DNA of 64,000 bases from Hybos culiciformis (taxonomy: Eukaryota > Arthropoda > Insecta > Diptera > Hybotidae). The notes below the pieces were generated by a model. That model was given only the letters and a program-made list of their open reading frames with translations, did no database searches and was not told where the DNA came from. Below, piece by piece: positions 10,858-30,649 of the stretch; position 1 is the stretch's first letter; each line of letters starts with the position of its first letter. A program made the translations under genes and the position numbers. The stretch covers positions 28,301,090-28,365,089 of the forward strand of contig OZ023274.1 in assembly GCA_964007475.1 (NCBI GenBank). The letters run 5' to 3'.

Positions 10858-12615
10858 ACAACTGTCACAAAATAACATCCCTATAAAAAAATAATTGAAA
10901 TCATCGATAATTTAGTCCTTATGACAATAAAATATATATAAATGTAAATGTAAAGCTGGAAGCTGTTGAGATTTAGATTTTTGAACTCTTAATGTATCCC
11001 ATATATAAAATTATTGTAAATAAGTATATTAGGTTTTTTTAAAACAAAGGTTTAAACATTAAAAATCAAGATTCCTTTTATGGCGAACGTTGCTCTTTCA
11101 AGTAACTTTAAGTTAAAATTGCTCAAAAAATTCTCTATTCTCAGTTTCAGATTTCGTATACTGATGCACTGTATTTTTGAATTTTTGTTCCTTACCACTT
11201 CCTTAAAAATTCAATTCGCAGAATTAAGACATCTTTGTTTTTTTAATTGAACTAAACTTTTTATGTTCAATTACTGTGAACAGATGCCAAAAACCTGCAT
11301 TATATATGTGACTACATTCAATATTTTTATTTAAGTAAAAATGTTAAAAATTACTCTTGCATTTAATTAAAAAAAAAACCTTGAATGTTCTATAAAAAGC
11401 TTTTTCTTAAAAAAATAATATATGTAATAAAATAACACTTTCAAATAAAAGTAGGTAATAATTCTTTTTGTGTTATAAGTGCTAAAATTTAAAACAGAAA
11501 TAAATTTCATGATTGTTGTTAAAAATAAAAATAAATATTTTTTATTGATAAACGTTTGACCTTAGCATTTTTTTTTTTAATTAATTAAAAAAAAATAACC
11601 CACATGATAAATTTAAGCTTTAATAATATTTATTTTTTCATTGATTTATTTAAATTATTTATAAAGTACTTCTAGCTAAAATAATTAATTATTAAAAGGC
11701 TTATTTTTACTACAGTAATTGCAATCTTGTGATTTGAATAAAAATTAACGATTTTCATTCAACGTCTCAAGAAAACAAATTCTTTTTCCGTCAATTCATT
11801 AATTTTTTCTTCAAATCTGAAACACATAACAAATTAAACAGCCAATAATTGTATTATACATTTATTTTTATTTCAATTTTAGTTCCATTAATTTTTTTTT
11901 TTTGAATTTATAGATTATAGAACATAGTTTATTTATATTTACTTTCTGTACTTAACTTCATATAATTTTTAAAAATAATATAACAAAAAAATTATGAAGT
12001 TCTTCTTAATTATTATTTATTTTATTCAAGAATTTTAAATGGTAGTTTTAACAACGATGAATTTTGCAGACATTTATAATTAATATTTAATAATTTTATT
12101 ATTATTATTATTATTATGATAATTCTTATTAAGGTGCAAATATTTTTATAATTACATTTAAATAGGAAACTCTACTGCATTGTATTTTTTCGAATGATGG
12201 CTGATGTAAATACAATATTTTTAATTTATTTTAAAAATAATTATGGATATTAGATTCAGAAAACAAAATAGTAAATCAACCTTTTTAATAAGCTTAAAAT
12301 ACAATTAGTAATAGTAATTTAAGCATTTTTAGATCGATAGAAACATTTATCGAAGTTTTCGAGAATTATTTTAGTTATTTACAACAATAATAAATGATTT
12401 ACTGAACAATAAATAGGTGTGTATGCTAAAAAAAAAAATTTGGTACAAAATTCTTCATTTGTTTCACATTAAACCAAAAAAAAATTGTTTTTAATTAAAT
12501 AAATTTCTTGATTATTTAAAAAAGATAATTAAATAAAATATAGATTTTTACTTAGGGGTTCAGCTTAAGAAAGTACGTTATTAGATAATAATAACAATTT
12601 TTATTTTATTAAATT
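10858..12615. other. AT-rich intergenic stretch
   Basis: 3' flanks of two convergent genes. It is dominated by A/T homopolymers and (ATT) runs near 12095. The only coding-like trace is an 18-codon possible last exon at 11759-11816 on the minus strand, discussed in the findings. Confidence 0.5.
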
Positions 12616-14718
12616 TCAAGCCAACTCTAACCGCTTCATTTCTTTGAAAATTTCTTTTCCCATTTGAGCTGGACTTCTTGTTACAATTACATTAGCTTTT
12701 TCAAGTGCCTTAATTTTATCACCAGCTCCTCCCTTTCCACCGGAAATAATTGCACCAGCATGACCCATTCTACGACCTGGAGGAGCGGTTAATCCAGCAA
12801 TAAATGATACTACAGGTTTTGCTTTAATACCCTTAAAAAATAAATAAAAATTTCTTGCAAAAATAGCATTAAATGAAATATATAATTTAACTTACAGAAT
12901 TATGCTCTATCAAATATTCAGCTGCCTTTTCTTCAGCCACACCACCAATTTCACCAATTAAAATAATTCCTTTTGTGTCTTGATCTTTTAAAAATACTTC
13001 TAAGCAATCGATGAAATCAGTACCATTAAATGGATCACCACCAATTCCAACACAAAGTGTCTGACCTAGTCCAACCTAAAAAAAAAATTTTATTGTAGCT
13101 AGATATTGATAAACCACCATTTTATAATTAAGTACATTAGATGTTCGTATTCTTGTACGAAAATATGTAAAATAAAATTATTTTTACCTCGGTTGTCTGG
13201 TTAACAGCTTCATAAGTTAAAGTTCCTGATCTTGACACAACTCCAATTTTGCCTCTCTTATGAATATGTCCAGGCATAATTCCAATTTTACACTAAAATA
13301 TATATAAAAAAAAGAAACTTGTAGTAAAACATCGGTTTCTTTAATTATTATGAAAGGTCCATAATATTATATTAAATTTATTTTAAATGCTGACCTTATA
13401 ATATTTATTTTAATTATTGACCGTTCAAACTTTAAACTAAGAATGATAAATAATTATTGTTTTTTTTTTAATAAATAATAATAGGACTTTAAACTTTGTT
13501 ATCAATATTCATCATACAATGAAAAATAATGTAGGTACTTAAAAATAACAAATTTTATGTTATTAAAAGTGAATCTAACTTACTCTTTCTGGAGCAATTA
13601 TTCCAGGGCAATTAGGTCCAACCAATCTAGACTTGTCTTGTGTTAATAAAGCATGCTTAACTCTAACCATATCATGTTGGGGAACGCCTTCCGTAATACA
13701 AACGATAAGTGGAACTTCAGCTTCTAAAGCTTCTATTATAGCTGCAGCTGCTCCCGGTGGTGGTACATAAATAACTGTGGCATGACAATTTGTTGCTTTT
13801 TTAGCTTCTGCCACCTAAAAAAAAGAAAATTATTATTCAACGAAACAGTTTTTTCTTTACTTTAACACATTGAACATAGATAGATAAAATTAATAAGAAA
13901 TATAAGACGCGTTTATCTGAATAATATACAATTTCATTCAGTTTCTTTTGACCAATTAAATAGAATAATCACACAGAGAAAATCAAATAAATTTATTCAC
14001 GGTAGGTACACTGTAGAATTAAAACTATACCATCTCATAGGTATATCACAAAATGTATGTGTGAAAAACTTAATAGGTAGGTACTTAGTCTTCTTTTTAA
14101 TTGGAATTCATTCCTTTGTCAAATTTTCATAGAGGTATACCTAAACCATTATTACACTTACTGAAGCAAAAACTGGTTTTCCCAAATGTTGAGTTCCACC
14201 TTTTTTCGGTGACACACCACCAACTAAATTTGTTCCATATTCAATGGCTTGCTGGCTGTGAAATGTACCTTGTTTACCAGTAAAACCTTGACAAATTACA
14301 CCAGTCTCTTTTGTTAACATCAAATTGGCTCGAGTTTTATTATAAGATGAGCTAAATCTAGCACCACTAATGACACTGTCTAAAATTATAAAAGAAATAA
14401 AAAAGTTGTTCATTAAACTACTGCCTTGACGTTGACCGTTAAAAACACTATAGCAAAGATAGAAGAGAGAAATCAAGGATTTTCGAATTGAATATTTGTA
14501 AACAAACCTTAAAAAAAAAAAAATAAATAATAAATTTTAGGGACAAAGTACAAATAAATAAAATGAAGAAAGAAAAAAAAAATTTTTTAATTTGTAAAAT
14601 TTTTTTTTTTTATCCCCAAAAAAAGTAAGTTCTTTTTTAAGTTATATAATTTTCTTATTCATATTAAATTATAATTTTAACCTTTTAATTTGCTTAAGAC
14701 TCGAACAGATGCAGCCAT
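12616..14718 (-). CDS. SUCLG1: Succinyl-CoA ligase (ADP/GDP-forming) subunit alpha, mitochondrial
   Basis: The alpha subunit of the TCA-cycle enzyme that converts succinyl-CoA to succinate with substrate-level phosphorylation. Six exons: 14682-14718, 14162-14379, 13584-13814, 13188-13292, 12896-13075 and 12616-12831, giving 328 residues. The N terminus ([20 protein letters not shown]) is basic and serine-rich, as expected of a mitochondrial presequence. The CoA-binding domain shows [20 protein letters not shown] and [14 protein letters not shown]. Later come [33 protein letters not shown] and [17 protein letters not shown]. The phosphorylated active-site His lies in [20 protein letters not shown]. 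The exon 1 donor is the weak-looking G/GTTAAA, but frame and phase require it. Confidence 0.95.
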
Positions 14719-15500
14719 TTTGTAATTTAGATAAATTTCTATTAATTTTTTACTCAAGATTTTATAATAATTTTAGAAAATTATTAATACGAAAGTTTAA
14801 AAAAAAAAATGAATTTAAAAATATATATAATTTTTTTTTTCAGAATTCTTTTTTTCTTTTTCTTATTTGGCTTCAGACCTGCTGGAAATGCGTGACAGTT
14901 GTGTGTGACAGTTTAATAGGTGCAAATTAAATTCACCACTTCTTAAGCAGCAACAGAAGATAGTTTTTTTAAGGCAATTTTTTTATGAAAACTATACAGA
15001 AGGCAATGACTGTCAAAAATTAAAATTTGTCCGTGGTAACATTTTGCATAACTATCAGATAAAGCCACAGCCTGGCAATTGATTTTTTTTCCTTAAGAAA
15101 AGGAAAACAATAAGGAAGTCAAAGTTGTTGTTGTTTATGTCAAAATGTACCCCCCCCCCCCCAAGTTTTCACCACTCACTTTCACCACGAAAAAACCATA
15201 TAATAGTTTTCCGTTTATACGAAAAAAGTTTTAACAAAAGGGGAATATTGCAATCGGAAACTAATTTTAGTTCTAGGGGGGGTACATTTTTGATTTCCAA
15301 CACTTACTTCTTACCCCACCATTAATAGCCTTTCTTTATACTAATTATTCTATGGATAAAGCAGGATTTAGACGTGTTGAATGTTGATTATTCAACTATT
15401 CTTCTCAACATGTTAAAAACTTCGCAACAAATGTATGGTATAAAACAAAATTCCAAAAGTGGACTTTTAATATTATCAAACAACATAACTACAAAGTGGT
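14719..15500. other. Intergenic, no gene recognised
   Basis: AT-rich flank with a C run near 15151-15162. The short frames at 14709-14930 and 15125-15325 lack any domain or codon signal. Confidence 0.4.
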
Positions 15501-15767
15501 TAGAGTACGATTCAAATCACTTGACCAATGTCATTTTAAGAGACGATAAAATTTGAATAAAATTTTTACTTAAACTTTTTTATTAAATCATTTTTTGTTC
15601 CTAAAATCGAGATACAATATTATTATCAATATGTAAACCTTTTTTTTAAATAATCGAAAACTGAAATATTATTCCCCTATGAAAAAAACTTACAAAAATT
15701 TATATTTTTTAATGGAAAGGGAAAGCTTTGCATGTCGGATTGGTCAAGTGATTTGAATCGTACTCTA
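15501..15767. mobile_element. Mariner-type MITE, 267 bp
   Basis: Terminal inverted repeats of about 29 bases begin TAGAGTACGATTCAAATCAC on the left and end with the exact reverse complement on the right (through ACTCTA at 15767). The outermost TA on each side fits a TA target duplication. The interior is non-coding; the open frame that reads through the left arm is spurious. Confidence 0.75.
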
Positions 15768-17746
15768 GTTTGTCTTCAACTTTTAGATATCCACCCCCTC
15801 AAAATTTTGATTTGATGTTTTCAACCAAGTAACACTATAAATGAGTAAATTTTGAGGTGGCCAATTAAAGTTAAATAATTTTTAACCTTTTACACTGTTT
15901 TATTTAGTGTTTATAATTTTGGTTATGGAAAAAATTATACTTTGATTATTGGAATTTAAGATAGCAAGAAGAATAACTTTGGTAATTATCAAACTCAATA
16001 GTACCTGTACCTAGGTACCTATTATCCTATGGAAAAAACTCTACAACAAACATTTTTAATTTAGATGTTTTTTTTTTAAGTTTATTTATTTTGGGTAATA
16101 TGTATAATTTCACTGTTTTGAATTTGAAAAGAATTTTTTTTTTATATATATTGAAAATAATAATTAAATATTACAGAACAATGAAAATCAATAAGAAAAA
16201 TTTTTTATACTATACAGTTTTTTTTTATTCATTTTAAAAATATTATACCTAGCAATAAATTTTTTTTTGAATAACAGTAGTAGTTGTTTATTTTTATTTA
16301 CTTAGTTTTCGTAAACTTTGATAATTAAAAAAAAAATATATAATATTATAATACCAATTAAAATGTTTTGAAAATTTTGTTTTCTTTTATAAACTATTTT
16401 TTTTATGAAATTAATTTTTATATTAGAAACTTATAAAATTCTAGTTTTTTTTTTCTTCATAAAAAAAAAAAAAAAAACAAAAATATTATGAAATTTTTAT
16501 TCTTCACTTTTTCGTTATTTAAGCCCTTAATTATTTTATATAATTATTAAGAAAAAAAATTAATTAAAAAAAAAAAATTATAAAAATTTGGGAAGTTAAT
16601 GAAAAATTTAATGTAAAATGATTTTAGTTTTTTATTAGTTTTAAAACTAAATCTAAAAAATCTAAAATTCATCAAAAAAAAAAAAAAGCAATCTGATGTA
16701 TTGGTGATTATAAAACAGAATTTTTTTCTGTATTTTTCATCAAAACTTAATATGTTTGATAGTCTAATAATTATTTTTTATTTTGCAATTAACATTAACA
16801 TATCTTGTATTTTTTATGATTGATGTTATAAATAAAAATTTGGTTTAAATAAACTTTATTGCTTAACCATTGGATAAAAAAATTATTCAAGTAATCCAAA
16901 TATGATTAAATAATATTAATCATCGAAATTATTTGTAACTACAGGAAGTGTTTCATTGTTTTTTTTTGTTATCAAAATAAATACTTAATAAAAATATTTA
17001 GAATGATATTGGAATTTTTTGAATTCTCTGACAAGGTTAAAGCTTGCAAATTTGAAGTAAATTTGGTGTAGATAATTTTTTTGTGCTATTCTTGTGACAT
17101 AATCCAAACAAAACTAATGAATTGCTACATCAACTACAAAAAAAAATGTAAATTTCTAATTATATTTAATTATATTATTTTCAGTAAAATAAAATAAAAT
17201 CAAAAATTAAAAAAAATATTGTTTCAAAGAGCTCTTATAAAACGATATACATCAGATATGACATCCAAACATTAAATATGTTTAAATAGAAAATTATATT
17301 GAAATTGAGCCGTTTTTATAATATATAATTGAAACTTTCATTTAAAAAAAGTATAAATTATTTTAACATTAACTTTCCCTTTATGTATTTTATAAATAAT
17401 AAATTTTATAAATTTTAAGAAATTATCTTAAATAAATTTATTTCCGAACTTTTATTTAAATTAAATAAAAAAAAAAAAAAACTTTCTTTTAATTTGCCTA
17501 ATATGGCTTCAAAAAATTGTTCATTAAACTGAATTCCCTTTGAAAATTTTAACTCTTCCTGTTTTTCTAATTATCATTATTACATAAAAATGTGTATTTT
17601 TGTGATTTTTTTTTTTTTCAAAAATCAGATATATTGTTTTTTGTTTCAATAAAGATAAAATTTAATGCTTTTTGTATTTTCAATCAAATATATTTTTTTT
17701 TTAATTTTTTTTTTAATTTTTTAAGCATCAGATTTCCTAAAAGTTA
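15768..17746. other. AT-rich intergenic stretch
   Basis: Long A/T homopolymers and the 3' flank of Rab11. No gene, RNA or clear mobile element was seen. Confidence 0.45.
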
Positions 17747-25315
<7,569 letters not shown>

Positions 25316-25496
25316 TTTTTTTTAGCTATTTGACACTGCTGCTCTGCCTCTCCTTTTTTAAAGAAATTTTTTTTTTTTTTTTCAATAAAAAAAAATTAAC
25401 TATAGGTAGGTAGGTATTTTCTTTATTTAAAAATGTTGTAAAAAAAAATCTTTTTTCTTTCTTTGTTTTAATTTAATTCAATTAATTAAAACTTTA

Positions 25497-26069
25497 GGCG
25501 TAAGTGCAGTTTATGTGAACCTCTCAGAAACGGCTGAAACTTGGAGGGGGGGTAGAGGCGGTGCCCAAACTTCCAAAACTGAAATCAGTTCTTGGGGCTC
25601 GGGCCCCGTTTCGGAGATATGGCCCCTCAAAGTTTTCATACATTTTTGTATGGGACATTTTTTTTTTTTGCCCGATTGGCCCTATTTTTGGGAAAAGGAT
25701 AAAGGGGGTGCCCCAAAACAAGAGGGGGGGGTGGGGGGCGGCGGGCGGGCGGTCTGGTGGTTGGTCAGTGGGATTTGCGGCTGGCGCCGCAAATCCCACT
25801 GACCAACCACCAGACCGCCCGCCCGCCGCCCCCCACCCCCCCCTCTTGTTTTGGGGCACCCCCTACACTCTCTACAAAAAAATGGGGCAAATCGAGCAAA
25901 AAAAAAAAATTGCCCATACAAAATGTATGAAAACTTTGAGGGGCCATATCTCCGAAACGGGGCCCGAGCCCCAAGAACTGATTTCAGTTTTGGAAGTTTG
26001 AGCACCGCCTCTACCCCCCCTCCAAGTTTCAGCCGTTTCTGAGAGGTTCACATAAACTGCACTTTAGCC
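25497..26069. mobile_element. 573-bp near-perfect palindromic element with 8-bp target duplication
   Basis: The two arms, about 270 bases each, are reverse complements around GGCGCC at about 25785. The ends are GGCGTAAGTGCAG on the left and CTGCACTTTAGCC on the right. The octamer AAACTTTA stands directly outside both ends (25489-25496 and 26070-26077), as for an element that makes 8-bp duplications (hAT or similar). The GC-rich centre (GGGCGGCGGGCGGGCGGTC) contrasts strongly with the AT-rich host. The many overlapping frames on both strands are mirror images of each other and not genes. It lies about 180 bp upstream of Rab11 exon 1. Confidence 0.85.
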
Positions 26070-26077
26070 AAACTTTA

Positions 26078-26692
26078 TTAATTTTATTTTTTTTTTGTTA
26101 AATGAAATAATTAGGATTTTTTTTCTAAAATTTTTCTTCAAAAATTTTTTTTATTTTATTTTATTTTAACAAAGAGCCACAGCAACAAAAAAAAATTCGT
26201 GACGTGATGACGACTGACGATGATGTTTTTCTTTCTTTATAAAAAAAAAAAATTCGCTGCTGCTGGAGATAGAACCGGGGTGTGAAATCTTTAATCTCTC
26301 GCCCACAAATTCCTTTAATAATGAATTTGAAAACTAAAAAAATTAATTAAAAACTTATTTTATATATTTTCTAATTAGAATAAAAAAAAAATTAATTAAT
26401 TTTACTTTTGTTTTTTATTTTAAACTATTTTTTTTTAATTTTTTCGATTGCGCTTTCTTCGACGATGAAAAGAAGAAATTTTTTTTACACTTTTTTTATT
26501 ATACGAATGCGTGGTAAAGGTGAATTACGTGCTGTGGGGAAATTTGTGACATTTATTTCGCAAAAAATTCATAGCAGAGGTATGGAAATGAAAATGGTGA
26601 AGTTATTATTTACGTTTCTGGCAGAGTTGCCAACTCAGCCAATCCATGGCTAGATTTAGGCATTATCGATCCCTTGTACCAAAAATTTGAAA
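26078..26692. other. Intergenic, no gene recognised
   Basis: AT-rich flank with a short GC-richer patch at 26262-26310. A frame at 26408-26653 has no recognisable domain. Confidence 0.4.
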
Positions 26693-27574
26693 GCGCCGTG
26701 ACATTTGTTCGCGGGAAATTTGTCCGCGATGAAATTTGTATGGAAAACTTCGCGGACAAATGTCATTTTACAAAATGACATTTATCCGTGATTGTAAAAT
26801 GATATTTGTCCGCCGCGGACAAATGACATTTTGCAAAATGATATTTGTCCGCGATTGAATTTTCAAACTTTAGCGGACAAATGTCATTTTGCAAAATGTC
26901 ATTTGTCCGCGATTCACTTGTTTAAATGTCCAAATAGCGCCGCCAATGGCCATTTATGGAACGTAGGAGAACATATAAAATATTTATTTTCTTGAAATTT
27001 ATATGAAAATTTACGAATTGAAATTTTATTTAAGTTATAATTAATGAGTTAATTAATAAAAATGAATAGAAAAAATTTTGAGGTCTGCGGAATATTATTG
27101 GCAAACAATTCTATAGGTAGAAATATTTCCATGCATTACTTTTTCATCCAAAATAATTCAAAATCAAAAAACTTAAATAAAATTTCAATTCGTAAATTTT
27201 CATACAAATTTCACGAAAATAAAAATTTTATATGTTCTCCTACGTTCCATAAATGGCCACAGAGGGCTTGTCAAAACAGTGAATTGATTTTTCAAATTTT
27301 GAGCGGACAAATGTCATTTTGCAAAATGTCATTTGTCCGCGATTGAAATTTTAAATTTTTAGCTGACAAATGTCATTTTGCAAAATGTCATTTGTCCGCG
27401 ATTGATTTTTCAGATATTTAGCGGATAAATGTCATTTTTATCGCGGACAAATGACATTTTGCCAAATGACATTTGTCCGCCGCGGATAAAAGTCATTTCG
27501 AATCGCGGACAAATGTCATTTTAATGTCCGCGATGCGATACAAAAACAAATCGCGGACAAATGTCCAACCCCCG
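26693..27574 (+). mobile_element. GACATTTGTCCGCG hairpin repeat element, copy 2
   Basis: Same ends as copy 1 (GCGCCGTGACATTTGT on the left, AAATGTCCAACCCCCG on the right) and the same hairpin units (GCGGACAAATGTCATTTTGC with complements). The nonamer AATTTGAAA directly flanks both ends (26684-26692 and 27575-27583), a convincing target duplication. A second element with its own inverted ends is nested at about 26937-27267. No coding capacity. Confidence 0.85.
26937..27267. mobile_element. MITE nested in hairpin repeat copy 2
   Basis: Inverted arms of about 85 bases: GGCCATTTATGGAACGTAGG from 26948 and CCTACGTTCCATAAATGGCC ending at 27258. Outer flanks (TAGCGCCGCC and complement-like GAGGGCTT) may extend the ends. 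It interrupts the regular hairpin series, so it inserted later. The open frame at 27062-27346 crosses both elements and is not a gene. Confidence 0.75.
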
Positions 27575-27583
27575 AATTTGAAA

Positions 27584-28363
27584 TAGAGGTGTTTCAGCTT
27601 TCGCTAACCACTTTTAAATATTTCAAGAAAGATTTTAAGTTAAGCACACACAAGCTTATAAGAACATTTGAAGAAAGCCAGTTTGTAGAACAAAGTTACT
27701 TAAATTATAACTTTGAGTTTGAGTAGTACATAAATATGTATATTTATGTTTTATTTGATTTATAATAAAGTTTGGATCGTGTTGAGTAATAGAGGTGGTA
27801 ATAGAATAAAAATTTAGAAGAAAATTGGGTTTAATTTTAACATATCCTTACAGAAACGACAGAAACACGTTTATATACATAAATGTTTATATGCATATTA
27901 TCACTGCGAAAAAAATGTACCTATTTGTTACGGCGTTAATATAATGAAAGCACAATAATTTTGATACCACCTACGTTTTATATTCAACTCAACTTTTTAA
28001 ACAGCAGTTTGTTGTATTTTTGACAGTTTTTACGATTTTTCTTCAGTGAGTCGAGAATATAAATCTCAGCCGGATGCTGACTGATTGCATTTCATGTAAA
28101 TCTAACCAAAAACCAAAACAAAACAAAAATAAACATAAATAATTTTTAACTTTATTGAAAATGAATTGCAATTGAAATGAATTGAATAACTGATAAATAT
28201 TTTAAATTAAAGATTGTTGAAATATTGATTGAAGTTGAACGTTGAAGTTAAAGTTTGATCAAAGGAAATAGCAAAAGTATTTCATTTTATAATTTGTTTA
28301 TTCACAATACCTAAGAAAAATTTGTAAATTTTAGGTATATTGTGCTATTGTGGGTAGAAGTGA
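27584..28363. promoter_or_regulatory. 5' flank and presumed leader of MED27
   Basis: This is the upstream region of MED27. No TATA box or initiator could be singled out from the sequence alone; a CTCAGCCGGATGCTGAC patch near 28066 is the least AT-rich part. No gene lies here. Confidence 0.3.
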
Positions 28364-29361
28364 ATGATGGATTTGCCAAATTCATTACAAAAAGTGAAAT
28401 TGCTGAGATCGAGTGTCGGCCAAGTTTTTGAGACATTATCTAATGCAGTTAGTGCATCAGAAAATGGGGATAATGAAAATTTGGAAAATAAATTTTTGTT
28501 AGAATTTCAAGAGCTGTTCAATAAAGTGAATACAAATCTACGTGAACTTGAATCCAGTATAAATCAACTTCAACCACCACAAGGACCTTTTAGTTTAGCA
28601 AACACAGCTCATTTGGCTCAAGAAACCACCACCGAACGTCAAGCATTATATTCGCAATTAGTAAGTTAAGCTGCGGTTTTTAAGACCCTTTCTAATACCT
28701 ACCGCAAAACGTTGGTGAAAAATAAACGCAATTTCTTTTTTTTCCTTTTTAGGTGAATAGCTATAAATGGATAGATAAAATTCATGAATACAGCTGTTCA
28801 GCTAACAATTTATTGACATCGAATTCACTGAGGCGGTCATATATATCCAGCTCAAATAAACGAGGTCGAATGCCATTGACGACGACCAGCAATACAAAGC
28901 CAACACATTTAGATAAACTTATAAGTGAAATATTAAATTCAAGTCAATTTAATACAAGTACAAATTTTCGAATTTGGCGTCCATTTGGCTTTAATGCCGT
29001 CGTAATAGTTAATATTGCTAGAGTTTTGAAGGCGGCTATTCTTTTTAAAGGTGTCCTTATTGAATGGATAACAGTTAAAGGGGCCAATGAAAATCTAGAA
29101 GTTGAAGATTTGTGGAGTGAATCACGTTACGAAGTATTTCGTAAGGTTCAAGAACAAACTCATTCCGCGATGTTACATTTTTTTTCACCAACTCTGCCAG
29201 ATTTGGCAGTTAAAAGTTTTATAACATGGATACACAGTTATTCAAAGTTATTCATTGAACCATGTAAAAAATGTGGCAAACATTTGAATAATGCTTTGCC
29301 ACCAACATGGCGAGACTTAAGGACATTAGAACCGTTTCATGAAGAATGTCGAAATTGTTAA
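28364..29361 (+). CDS. MED27: Mediator complex subunit 27
   Basis: A tail-module subunit of Mediator, the nuclear coactivator that links transcription factors to RNA polymerase II. Two exons, 28364-28660 and 28753-29361, join in phase 0 (QLV/NSYKW) and give 301 residues, close to the family length of about 300. The N-terminal half is helical (LPNSLQKVKLLRSSVGQVFE, LEFQELFNKVNTNLRELESS). The C-terminal half carries the conserved AVVIVNIARVLKAAILFKGV, HFFSPTLPDLAVKSFITWIH and the terminal zinc-like cluster PCKKCGKHL...EECRNC. Two Met codons start the frame; the first was used. AATAAA lies near 29518. Confidence 0.95.
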
Positions 29362-30400
29362 TTTTTTATGACAATATCGCAATTGAATCTAAAAAATGTA
29401 TGATATTGAATATATATTGATACATAAGGCAAAATTAAAATTAATTTTACAATAGGAACATTGAGTAGAAAAAACATAAAATATTATTGTAACAAATAAT
29501 TATATTCTGAAACTAATAAATAAAAATTGTGGCTGATAGAAAATCAGGCATTTATATTTTATACATAAAAAATTGTTTTGAAAATCTTGGAAGATTTTTG
29601 ACTTTATTTATTCAATTTAATCTATCAGGATTTAATAAAATTAACTTAAGTTCTAAATACTATTTAATATAATATAAAACTTATTTTCTTCTAAAAAATT
29701 TGTTATTGAAACTTTTTCTAGATAGATTTAAATCTATAATTTCATAGCATAAATTAAAATATCTTTTTAATTGATATTAATTCAAAAAATCCATAATTAG
29801 TTCAATGAAACGATGAACATAAGACTCTAGTCGGGGTCTTATTAATAAGTCCTTATAGTTCAGGAAAAACAATATGACTCATCAACAAATCAAAAACAAA
29901 CATTCAATTTGCTTTATTTTTTTTTAGTTTAAGCAATTCTAAAAATTTTTGTAGTAAAAGAGCGGCCGTTTATAAAACCATGTTGTGACGAACAAAATGT
30001 ATTTTTAGACAAAAATAACAATCTATCAGCCACTATAGCTTCAAATAATTTAGGAATTACTGATAATTTAACTTCTATAATATATTATATCTTGAACATG
30101 ATTTATTAATTGGATTTAATAATAGAAGCTTTCCACAAACTAAGAAATAATCTTTCTCTTAAAAATTTATTAAAATAGTTAACGGCGCAGATACACAATC
30201 AACCAGATTTTTTATCAAACATCTAGACCAGGCACAAAGTGAATTAATTTCATTTCAAACTTCTTCAACCTTTAATATAAAGAGATTAAGATCAAAAATA
30301 GAATTCAAGTAACAAAAATTAGTTGAACATGGATAAGACTCTATTGAAAACATAAAATGTCCATTCAACAACATACAAATAAAACATATTTTTTTAGGAA
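29362..30400. other. AT-rich intergenic stretch
   Basis: 3' flank of MED27. No coding sequence or repeat with clear ends was recognised. Confidence 0.4.
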
Positions 30401-30649
30401 GTGTATTATGGTACACAGACCGGCCGGGGAAAAAATTTCTTGGCGGTGAACTGAGGCCGGGAAGGTGACTATTATACAGAAAAGTTATGGGGATATACTA
30501 TTCATTTTAAATGACTTCATATTGCGAAACAACCAAAATTGCGCAAAGCAAAAGCTAAAAAGGTGTCCTAGGGGAAAAGGCGAAGAAACTATTTCTGCAT
30601 AATAAAAAATTTTCCGGCCAGTCTATGGCCAAAATACACTCCCATTTTT
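30401..30649. mobile_element. MITE with CCGGCCGG-containing inverted ends
   Basis: The left end GTGTATTATGGTACACAGAC followed by CGGCCGGGGAAAA is mirrored at the right by TTTTCCGGCCAGTCTATGGC followed by CAAAATACAC. A related shorter copy lies at 35122-35224. It is non-coding. Confidence 0.6.

Noticed and set aside
25515..26042. Several overlapping open frames of 63-146 codons on both strands
   Set aside because: They are mirror images produced by the palindrome (the same proline/glycine-rich words on both strands) with no known domain.
26262..26310. tRNA-like 3' half on the minus strand (CCCCGGTTCTATCTCC)
   Set aside because: The T-arm stem does not pair and no acceptor or D arm is found.
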